The notes beneath the pieces were generated by a model. The model searched no databases and was not told the DNA's origin. It saw only the letters and a list, made by a program, of their open reading frames with translations. DNA of 15,189 nucleotides from Coriobacteriia bacterium (GTDB taxonomy: Bacteria > Actinomycetota > Coriobacteriia > Coriobacteriales > Atopobiaceae): positions 1-15,189 of the forward strand of contig QAKZ01000037.1 of the NCBI GenBank assembly GCA_003150175.1, in the 5' to 3' direction. The position numbers were made by a program, and so were the translations under genes. This document shows positions 1 through 11,302 of the stretch, one piece after another; the first letter of the stretch is position 1; every line of letters begins with the position of its first letter.

Positions 1-983
1 GCCCAGCGCAGGTTGCGCACGCAGGTCTGCAGGCGCTCGAGGGTGCCCACGCTGCCGTCGAGGCGCTCGAAGCTGAAGTCGAGCGGCGCGCGGTACTGGG
101 TCTGGAGCATCAGCAGGCGCACGGCGTCCGCGGGGTATCTGTCCAGCACTTCCTTCAGGGTGTAGAAGTTCCCGAGGGACTTGGACATCTTGTCGCCGTT
201 CACGCGCAGCATGCCGGTGTGCATCCAGGTGTTCGCGAGCGCCTTGTCCCAGGCGCACATGGCCTGGGCGGTCTCGTTCTCGTGGTGCGGGAAGATCAGG
301 TCGGCGCCGCCGCCGTGGATATCGATGGGCGTGCCCAGGTAGCGGTGGATCATCGCGCAGCACTCGGTGTGCCAGCCGGGGCGCCCTTCTCCCCACGGGG
401 AGGGCCAGCTGGGCTCGCCGGGCTTGGCGGCCTTCCAGAGGGCGAAGTCGAACGGGTCGCGCTTCTCGTCGTTGACCTCTACGCGCTCGCCGGCGCGCAG
501 CTGGTCGAGGTCGCGGCCAGAAAGGATTCCGTAGTTGTGGTCGGAGCGCACCGAGAAATACACGTCGCCGGAGGGCACCGGGTAGGCGTAGCCGCGCTCG
601 ATGAGCAGCGAGATCATCTCCTGCATGGCCTCGATCTCTCGCGTGGCGCGCGGGCGGATGTCGGGATCCATGATGCCGAAGCGGTGCATCTGCTCGATGA
701 AGGCGGCGGAGAACTCCTCGGCGACCTCGGCCGCGGTGCGGCCCTGCTCGTTGGCGCGGTTGATGATCTTGTCGTCGACGTCCGTGAGGTTCTGGGCGAA
801 GGTGACCTGGTAGCCCTTGTACATGAGGTAGCGGCGGATCACATCGAACGAGAGGAACGTGCGCGCGTTGCCGATGTGGATCTGGTCGTAGACGGTGGGG
901 CCGCAGACGTACATGCGGATCTTGCCCTCTTCGATGGGCTTGAGCTCCTCTTTGCGGTGCGTCTGGCTGTTGTAGACGAGCAT
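1..983 (-). CDS. cysS: Cysteinyl-tRNA synthetase, 5' part (3' end outside window)
   Basis: Class I aminoacyl-tRNA synthetase that charges tRNA-Cys with cysteine in the cytoplasm. The start ATG is at 983-981, preceded by AAGGAG at a good distance, and the reading frame stays open to the window edge, giving 327 visible residues. The protein begins MLVYNSQTHRKEEL. It has Cys27 in the MYVCGPT motif, the HIGH-type motif HIGN at residues 36-39, the zinc-site sequence WHTECC (204-209), the FPHHENE block (231-237) and KMSKS at 265-269. The family is usually about 460-470 residues, so roughly the last 140 (anticodon-binding part) lie beyond position 1. It follows ispF after a 79-bp gap, as in the Bacillus disA-ispD-ispF-cysS region, and may be cotranscribed or have its own weak promoter in that gap. 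Identification is firm. Confidence 0.97.
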   Translation of the reverse strand, partial: MLVYNSQTHRKEELKPIEEGKIRMYVCGPTVYDQIHIGNARTFLSFDVIRRYLMYKGYQVTFAQNLTDVDDKIINRANEQGRTAAEVAEEFSAAFIEQMHRFGIMDPDIRPRATREIEAMQEMISLLIERGYAYPVPSGDVYFSVRSDHNYGILSGRDLDQLRAGERVEVNDEKRDPFDFALWKAAKPGEPSWPSPWGEGRPGWHTECCAMIHRYLGTPIDIHGGGADLIFPHHENETAQAMCAWDKALANTWMHTGMLRVNGDKMSKSLGNFYTLKEVLDRYPADAVRLLMLQTQYRAPLDFSFERLDGSVGTLERLQTCVRNLRW

Positions 984-1038
984 GCTGCGCTCCTTGTTAC
1001 TCCGACAAACTAAAAAACTACTGAAACAGGGTAATACA

Positions 1039-1061
1039 CGCGCGGGACGAGTATCCGCGCG
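1039..1061 (-). other. Stem-loop between ispF and cysS
   Basis: Just after the ispF stop the minus strand carries CGCGCGG, a 9-nt loop and CCGCGCG, a 7-bp perfect stem. No T-run follows directly; a run of six T lies about 20 nt further on. It is not a classical terminator but could attenuate transcription or stabilise the upstream message. The arms are simple CG alternations, so chance is a real possibility in this GC-rich genome. Confidence 0.35.
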
Positions 1062-1062
1062 G

Positions 1063-1542
1063 CTAGTCCTTCTGGAGCAGGCAGACCGCCCAGGCGGCGA
1101 TGCCCTCCTTGCGGCCGACGAAGCCGAGCTTCTCGGTCGTGGTGGCCTTGACGCCCACGGCGTCGACGGGCACTCCCATGGCCTCGGCCATGTTCGCCCG
1201 CATCCGCTCGCGGTACGGCGCGAGCTTGGGGGCCTGCGCGGCCACGGTGCAGTCGCAGTCGGCGATGCCCCAGCCGCGCCCCTTCACGAGCGCCGCCACG
1301 CGGCGGAGCAGCTCGATGGAGTCGGCGCCCTCATAGGCGGGGTCGTCATCGGGGAAGAGCTTCCCGATGTCGCCCTCACGAAGGGCGCCCAGGAGCGCGT
1401 CCATGAGGGCGTGCACGAGGACGTCGGCGTCCGAGTGGCCCAGGAGCCCCTGCTCGGACGGCACGTCCACACCGCCCAGGATGCACTTGCGCCCCGGCGC
1501 GAACGCGTGGACATCGAAGCCGTGCCCGATCCTGGTCGTCAT
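1063..1542 (-). CDS. ispF: 2-C-methyl-D-erythritol 2,4-cyclodiphosphate synthase
   Basis: Converts CDP-methylerythritol 2-phosphate to the 2,4-cyclodiphosphate with release of CMP, a late step of the MEP isoprenoid pathway; the family is a cytoplasmic homotrimer. The ATG at 1542-1540 gives 159 residues, the usual family length. Asp10 and His12 (GFDVH) and His44 in the GHSDADVLVH block match the zinc ligands of the family, and TTTEKLGF (134-141) with GRKEGI is the family signature. The start overlaps the ispD stop as ATGA (1539-1542), so translation is probably coupled. A longer open frame reaches back to 1731 inside ispD; it is rejected because residue 1 of the conserved domain begins at 1542. 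In some bacteria IspD and IspF are fused; here they are separate but abutting. Confidence 0.97.
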   Translation of the reverse strand: MTTRIGHGFDVHAFAPGRKCILGGVDVPSEQGLLGHSDADVLVHALMDALLGALREGDIGKLFPDDDPAYEGADSIELLRRVAALVKGRGWGIADCDCTVAAQAPKLAPYRERMRANMAEAMGVPVDAVGVKATTTEKLGFVGRKEGIAAWAVCLLQKD

Positions 1543-2339
1543 TGGACATCCCTCCCCGGCCGCCTGCCGCAGCCCTCCTCCACGAGGCGCTGCTCGAGCG
1601 TGGCCGCCGCCACGGCGAGGTCCTCTGGTATGGTCACCTTGATGTTGTCGCGCGAGGTCTCCACGCAGACGACCTTGCCGCCGTGGCGCTCCACGAGCGA
1701 GGAGTCGTCGGTCCCCGCGTACTCGTCCCACAGGGCGGCCTTGTGCGCCGAGACGAGCTGCTTGGCGCGGAAGACCTGCGGGGTCTGGGCCGCCCAGTAG
1801 AAGGAGCGGTCCGGCGTGGCCACGATCCGCGTTCCCTCGACGAGCTTGAGCGTGTCGATCGAGCGGTTGGCGCAGATAGCGCCCGCGAGCGACGCATCGG
1901 CCCGCAGTGCGGCGCAGCAGCGCTCGATCGACTCGACCTCGACGAGCGGCCGCGCGGCGTCATGGACGGCGATGAGCTCCGCGTCGCGAGGGGCCGCCAT
2001 GAGGCCGGAGTACACCGAGTCCTGCCTCGTCGCGCCCGATGGCGCGAAGCTCACGGGCTTCTGGAGCGTGAGGCGGGCGAGCACCTCCCGCTCCACGAGC
2101 GCCACCTTATCCGGCGCGCAGACGACGATGGTCGACGCCACGCTCGGCGCGCGGTCGAAGGCCATGAGCGACCAGCTTATGAGGGGAAGGCCGCACAGGT
2201 CGACGAACTGCTTGCCGCGCGGGTCGCCGAAGCGCTCCCCCGTGCCCCCCGCGACGATGACCGCGCAGGTGTCGGGGCCGCCCGCAGGTGCTCCCGTGAG
2301 CTCGGCCTCGGCGCAGGTTAGGGCCTCCGCTCCGCTCAT
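1539..2339 (-). CDS. ispD: 2-C-methyl-D-erythritol 4-phosphate cytidylyltransferase
   Basis: Transfers CMP from CTP to methylerythritol 4-phosphate in the MEP isoprenoid pathway. From the ATG at 2339-2337 the protein has 266 residues. The nucleotide-binding loop VIVAGGTGERFG with the Arg and Lys of GERFGDPRGKQF lies at about 28-45; the family blocks VHDAARPLV (125-133), IDTLK (161-165), TPQVF (186-190), DDSS (211-214) and VTIPEDL (235-241) follow. The chosen start overlaps the disA stop as ATGA and has a purine-rich GGGGGAAGAG just upstream. An in-frame GTG at 2354 would add five residues and put the start inside that ribosome-binding sequence, so it is less likely. The roughly 25 residues before the catalytic fold are longer than in E. 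coli IspD and look unstructured. Confidence 0.95.
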   Translation of the reverse strand: MSGAEALTCAEAELTGAPAGGPDTCAVIVAGGTGERFGDPRGKQFVDLCGLPLISWSLMAFDRAPSVASTIVVCAPDKVALVEREVLARLTLQKPVSFAPSGATRQDSVYSGLMAAPRDAELIAVHDAARPLVEVESIERCCAALRADASLAGAICANRSIDTLKLVEGTRIVATPDRSFYWAAQTPQVFRAKQLVSAHKAALWDEYAGTDDSSLVERHGGKVVCVETSRDNIKVTIPEDLAVAAATLEQRLVEEGCGRRPGRDVQ

Positions 2340-3415
2340 TCGCTCTTCCCCCACATGCGATGGAGGCTGTTGGCGAGCACGCCGGGGTTCTTGACGCCAA
2401 TCTCGCCCAAGCGGGCGGGGTCGTCGTCCACGGCCTCGAGGACCTCCTGCAGCGAGCCGTACTCGTCCACGAGTTTGTCCGCCATGCCGTCGCGCACGAC
2501 CGAGACGCGGCTGAGCGTGCGCAGGCCGAGCGGCGTCATGATGGAGTCCTCGCCGCGCTCGTCGGTATAGCCCAGCAGCTTGGCCACGTACTTCGCCGAG
2601 CGGAGCTTGGTGTTGTCCGACTCGTGGAGCTTCGCGCGGATCTGGCGAGCGGCCTCCTCGGAGGAGTCGCTCGCGTAGTCGCGGATCATGAGGGTGTACG
2701 CCTCGTCCATGCTGCCGAGGAGCTCGTTGCGCTGCATGGCGACGGTGCGTCCCTCTCGGCCGAGCTGCAGGATGCAGTCCTCGAGCTCGCTGCCGGCGGT
2801 CATGAGGGTCTCGAACAGATAAAAGATGTTCGTGAGATCGCCCAGGGTCACGTAGTTGTCGAGCTCGAGGCTCGTCAAACGCAGCAGGCCGCGGTCGAGC
2901 TGCTGGCGGGTGTTCTGCATGGCGACGGTCAGCTGGTTGACCGAGACCATGAGGCTCGAGACCGTCTTGAGCTCGTGGCCGACGCCGTCCACATAGACGT
3001 TCACGACCTGGCGGCGCTCGGACACCGAGATCACGACGGCCTTGGTCAGAAGGCTCATGCGCGCGGCGGTGCGGTGACGGGTGCCCGTCTCGGTCGTGGG
3101 CAGCGACGGGTCGGGATTCAGGTGGTAGTTGGCGCGCAGGATGCGGGTCAGGTCCTTGTCCATGACCACGGCACCGTCCATCTTGCAGAGCTCGAAGAGA
3201 CGGTTCGCGGTGAACGAGACGTCGAGCTTGAATCCGTCGTCGCCGGCGGCGAGCACGTTCTCGGTGTCGCCGACGCAGATGAGCGCGCCCATGTGGCCCG
3301 CGATGATCATGTCGAGGGCATGGCGCAGCGCCGTTCCGGGGGCGGTTTTGCGGATGGCGTCCTCCAGGCGGGCCTGGCGGTCGTCGTAGTTGAGCTCGAA
3401 CAGGGCAGTGTCCAT
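2336..3415 (-). CDS. disA: DNA integrity scanning diadenylate cyclase DisA
   Basis: Makes cyclic di-AMP from two ATP and, in Bacillus, scans DNA and is inhibited by branched DNA. The product is 359 residues, essentially the length of B. subtilis DisA. The N-terminal DAC domain carries GALICVGD (43-50), the catalytic DGA (80-82) and the RHR motif in GTRHRTAAR (111-119). A central helical linker (about 150-290) is followed by a C-terminal helix-hairpin-helix DNA-binding region containing LGEIGVKNPGVLANSLHRM. The start is ATG 3415-3413, five bases after a GGAGG box; an in-frame TTG at 3427 overlaps that box and is rejected. It lies 105 bp after clpC and overlaps ispD by 4 bp. Unlike the Bacillus arrangement there is no radA between clpC and disA. 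Confidence 0.97.
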   Translation of the reverse strand: MDTALFELNYDDRQARLEDAIRKTAPGTALRHALDMIIAGHMGALICVGDTENVLAAGDDGFKLDVSFTANRLFELCKMDGAVVMDKDLTRILRANYHLNPDPSLPTTETGTRHRTAARMSLLTKAVVISVSERRQVVNVYVDGVGHELKTVSSLMVSVNQLTVAMQNTRQQLDRGLLRLTSLELDNYVTLGDLTNIFYLFETLMTAGSELEDCILQLGREGRTVAMQRNELLGSMDEAYTLMIRDYASDSSEEAARQIRAKLHESDNTKLRSAKYVAKLLGYTDERGEDSIMTPLGLRTLSRVSVVRDGMADKLVDEYGSLQEVLEAVDDDPARLGEIGVKNPGVLANSLHRMWGKSE

Positions 3416-3420
3416 CGATG

Positions 3421-3425
3421 CCTCC
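3421..3425 (-). promoter_or_regulatory. disA ribosome binding site
   Basis: The minus strand reads GGAGG here, five bases before the ATG at 3415. This decides the start: the upstream in-frame TTG at 3427-3425 overlaps the box and cannot be the main initiation codon. Confidence 0.8.
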
Positions 3426-3486
3426 AAAGGGCGGCCGACACCTGGGCCGGCTGGTGTGTATGTGGGTGTTTCGTCCTTCTTTACAG

Positions 3487-3492
3487 AGTATA
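3487..3492 (-). promoter_or_regulatory. Possible -10 element for disA
   Basis: The clpC-disA gap contains TATACT on the minus strand, a near-consensus -10 hexamer about 70 bp before the disA start. There is no convincing -35 at 16-18 bp (TTCCTG at 17). A separate promoter would let disA-ispD-ispF be expressed independently of clpC, but this rests on one hexamer. Confidence 0.3.
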
Positions 3493-3520
3493 GGCTGCTC
3501 GCAGGGGGCAGGAAGGCGAT

Positions 3521-6124
<2,604 letters not shown>

Positions 6125-6180
6125 GAAGCGGTTCCTCTCGATATGGATAGCCTTAAGTGTGTACCCATAGCAGGAGAATC

Positions 6181-6207
6181 GCAAACCCGCGTCACGCGCC
6201 GGCAAAC
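6181..6207 (-). repeat. Two GTTTGC direct repeats upstream of clpC
   Basis: On the minus strand CGAGTTTGC and CGGGTTTGC (8 of 9 identical) occur with 21-bp periodicity, two helical turns, 57-83 bp before the clpC start. The position fits an operator or activator site. No CIRCE, HspR (HAIR) or CtsR heptad pattern is visible, and I cannot name a cognate regulator. Confidence 0.25.
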
Positions 6208-6232
6208 TCGTCGGGGCGAGCGGCGCGGCGTC

Positions 6233-6253
6233 CGCCCGCCGTCCGGGCGGGCG
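6233..6253 (-). other. GC stem-loop between the YitT gene and clpC
   Basis: CGCCCGCC, a 5-nt loop and GGCGGGCG form a perfect 8-bp stem in the 191-bp gap after the YitT-family gene. No T-run follows on the minus strand, so it is at most a weak or Rho-assisted terminator, or a structured clpC leader. It does mark the likely boundary between the secA operon and clpC. Confidence 0.4.
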
Positions 6254-6315
6254 CGGGATTCCGCGGCCTGGGCGGCGCACGCCGACCCAAAGCCCGCGGC
6301 CATCGAGCACCGAAG

Positions 6316-7188
6316 CTAGCCGGTGATGCTGCCGAAGCCCTCGCCGAAGGCCTCGTGAACCTCCGAGATAAAGACGATCGCCTCGGGATCCTCCTCGGCG
6401 ACGACCTGCTTGAGCAGGGGGACCTGGTTGCGGCCGAGGACGCAGAAGAGCACGGGGCGGTCGTTGCCGCTCCACACGCCGCGCGCCTGCAGCTCAGTGC
6501 AGCCGCGGTTCAGGTCGTACATGATGGCGTTGGCGATCTCGGCGTGGCGCTCCGAGATGATGTATGCGGCACGCTCGGAGCGGGGGCCATCGATGACGGC
6601 GTCGATGACCTTGCCGCAGATGTACATGGCGATGGCCGCGTACAGCGCGTTCTCGACGGAGAAGACCGGCGCCGACAGCGCGATCACGAGGCCGTCCACG
6701 ACGATCATCGCCGTCCCGACGGGGATGGAGAGCTTCTTTGCCAGGAGCTGCGAGATGATATCGGTTCCGCCGGTGTTGCCGCCAGTGCGGAACACGAGGC
6801 CGAGCCCGATGCCCGTGATGACGCCGCCCCACAGGGCGCACAGCAAAAGATCGCCGTTGCCGAGCACGGGCAGGAACGGCACGAACGCGTCGGTAAAGAC
6901 GCCACAGGCGATGATGCCGATGACGGTGCGCACGATGTAGCCGCGGTTGCCGCTCTTTATGACGAGCAGGAGCAGGAAGACGTTCATCACAATCGTCTGC
7001 ATGCCGACGGGAAGGTACACACCGACGGCCTCGGCGAGCGCATAGAACACCGTGGCCAGGCCCGTGATGCCGCCCGCCGCGAGGCCGTTGGGGACCTCGA
7101 AGCAGTCCACGCCCACGGCGAAGATGGCCGAGCCGGCCACGATGAGCGCGAGGTCGCGCAGGCGCACGCGCCAACGAGATTCACCCAT
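6316..7188 (-). CDS. YitT family membrane protein (DUF161/DUF2179)
   Basis: Integral membrane protein of the YitT family, whose transport or signalling role is not established. The product is 290 residues, starting MGESRWRVRLRDLAL at 7188, nine bases after the prfB stop with GGGAG between them. About five to six hydrophobic segments are visible: near 12-30, 38-55, 60-77, 84-105, 114-133 and 158-175. The family motif GGNTGGTDI is at 136-144. A cytoplasmic C-terminal domain of the DUF2179 type covers about 205-290 and contains RGCTELQARGVWSG (228-241). The tight spacing places it as the last gene of a secA-prfB operon. It ends before a 191-bp gap that contains a GC stem-loop. Family membership is firm; function is not. 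Confidence 0.92.
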   Translation of the reverse strand: MGESRWRVRLRDLALIVAGSAIFAVGVDCFEVPNGLAAGGITGLATVFYALAEAVGVYLPVGMQTIVMNVFLLLLVIKSGNRGYIVRTVIGIIACGVFTDAFVPFLPVLGNGDLLLCALWGGVITGIGLGLVFRTGGNTGGTDIISQLLAKKLSIPVGTAMIVVDGLVIALSAPVFSVENALYAAIAMYICGKVIDAVIDGPRSERAAYIISERHAEIANAIMYDLNRGCTELQARGVWSGNDRPVLFCVLGRNQVPLLKQVVAEEDPEAIVFISEVHEAFGEGFGSITG

Positions 7189-7197
7189 GACGCTCCC

Positions 7198-8313
7198 CTA
7201 CTCCGGGTCCGTCTCGCCGGTGGCCCAGCGATGGTAGCCGACGATGAACTTGTCCAGGTCGCCGTCGTCGAGGACGGACTCGACGTTGCCCGTCTCGACG
7301 CCCGTGCGCAGGTCCTTGACCATCTGGTACGGATAGAGCACGTAGCTGCGAATCTGGTTGCCGAAGCCGATCTCGCGCTTGGGGCCGCGCAGCTCATCGA
7401 GCTCCGCGGCGCGCTTCTCGAGTTCCTTCTCGTACAGGCGGCTCCGCAGGATCTTCATCGCGAAGGCCTTGTTCTGGAGCTGGCTGCGCTCGTTCTGGCA
7501 CGTGACGACCGTGCCGGTGGGCAGGTGCGTGATGCGCACGGCAGAGTCGGTCGTGTTGACGCCCTGGCCGCCGTGGCCCGTGGCGTGGTAGACGTCGATG
7601 CGCAGGTCCTTGGGGTCGATGTCGACCTCGACCTCGTCTGGCAGCACCGGCAGGACCTCGACGCCGGCGAAGGTGGTCTGCCGGCGCTTCTGCGCGTCCG
7701 TGGGAGAGATGCGCACCAGCCGGTGCACGCCTCCTTCGGCGCGGAGCATGCCGTAGGCGTTCTTGCCGTGGACGGTGAAGGTCGCCCGGTCGATGCCGAT
7801 GACCTCGCCCGCGGGGCAGTCGTTGACGTCGACTTTCCAGCCGCGGCGGTCGCAGTAGCGCAGGTACATGCGGAACAGCATCTCGCACCAGTCTTGGGCC
7901 TCGAGGCCGCCCTGGCCGGGGGTCACGGTGACGATGGCGTCGCCGTGGTCGAGGTCGTCGGTGAACCAGCTGGAGAGCTCGAGCTCCGAGAGCTCGCCTT
8001 CCAGCTCTGCCGCCGAGGAGGCGGCCTCGTCGCGCAGGTCGTCGTCGCCCGTCTCTTCCGCGAGCTCGAGCGCCGCCGCGGCGTCGTCGAGCTTCTCGCG
8101 GGCGTTGTCGATGGCGGCGACGTCGGCCTTCGCCGATGCGAGCTGCGCCATCACCTCGCGGGCGGCGTCTGCGTCGTTCCACAGCGCAGGGTCGCCGCTC
8201 TGATCCTCGAGGCGCTTGACGTCCAGACGGCGCTCATCGATGTGGAGATACCCCTCCACCTCGGCGAGACGCGCGCGCAGAGCGTCGAGCGTTTCGTTAG
8301 TGATGTCTGCCAT
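7198..8313 (-). CDS. prfB: Peptide chain release factor 2
   Basis: RF2 recognises UGA and UAA on the ribosome and triggers peptide release. The product is 371 residues from ATG 8313, ten bases after the secA stop with AGGAA between. The catalytic GGQ is at 248-250 in the context TGHGGQGVNTTDSAVR. Family features VVTCQNERSQLQN and RSYVLYPYQMVKDLRTG identify RF2 rather than RF1. Two oddities are visible. The stop-recognition tripeptide, normally SPF, reads SPT (203-205, bases 7707-7699). The programmed +1 frameshift used by many prfB genes is absent: the frame is continuous, yet GAGGGGTATCTC (8256-8245), corresponding to the Shine-Dalgarno-like and slippery part of the E. coli site, survives with CAC where the UGA would be. 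Confidence 0.97.
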   Translation of the reverse strand: MADITNETLDALRARLAEVEGYLHIDERRLDVKRLEDQSGDPALWNDADAAREVMAQLASAKADVAAIDNAREKLDDAAAALELAEETGDDDLRDEAASSAAELEGELSELELSSWFTDDLDHGDAIVTVTPGQGGLEAQDWCEMLFRMYLRYCDRRGWKVDVNDCPAGEVIGIDRATFTVHGKNAYGMLRAEGGVHRLVRISPTDAQKRRQTTFAGVEVLPVLPDEVEVDIDPKDLRIDVYHATGHGGQGVNTTDSAVRITHLPTGTVVTCQNERSQLQNKAFAMKILRSRLYEKELEKRAAELDELRGPKREIGFGNQIRSYVLYPYQMVKDLRTGVETGNVESVLDDGDLDKFIVGYHRWATGETDPE

Positions 8314-8323
8314 GCGCCGGTTC

Positions 8324-11188
<2,865 letters not shown>

Positions 11189-11206
11189 ATGGGCGCTCCT
11201 ATTGAA

Positions 11207-11251
11207 CTAAGCGGTCTTCCGCTGATTTTCCATCCTTTTTACTTTACTCAT
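11207..11251 (-). CDS. Possible 14-residue leader peptide before secA
   Basis: In the secA leader an ATG-to-TAG frame of 15 codons encodes MSKVKRMENQRKTA. A GGAG lies only two bases before the ATG, too close for efficient initiation, and the stop is only 18 bases before the secA start codon. The peptide is basic with no signal sequence, unlike SecM. An AGCGG-AAGA-CCGCT hairpin (11210-11223) sits over its last codons. It may be chance. Confidence 0.15.
   Translation of the reverse strand: MSKVKRMENQRKTA
11210..11223 (-). other. Small hairpin in the secA leader
   Basis: Five perfect base pairs (AGCGG/CCGCT) close a 4-nt loop, ten bases before the secA ribosome binding site. There is no T-run, so it is not a terminator. 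It might influence secA translation or mRNA stability. Confidence 0.3.
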
Positions 11252-11302
11252 TGCTCCGCCGTTTGGTTGGCCCTGCCGCTTGTATCGCAAAACAACCATT
11301 CG

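Noticed and set aside
1542..2321. 259-residue plus-strand open frame opposite ispD
   Set aside because: The opposite strand encodes IspD with all family motifs; this frame has none.
6125..6475. N-terminal extension of ClpC to an upstream start
   Set aside because: The extra 117 residues are Arg/Pro/Gly-rich and overlap the YitT gene; conserved ClpC sequence begins at MFEKFTDKARKV with its own ribosome site.
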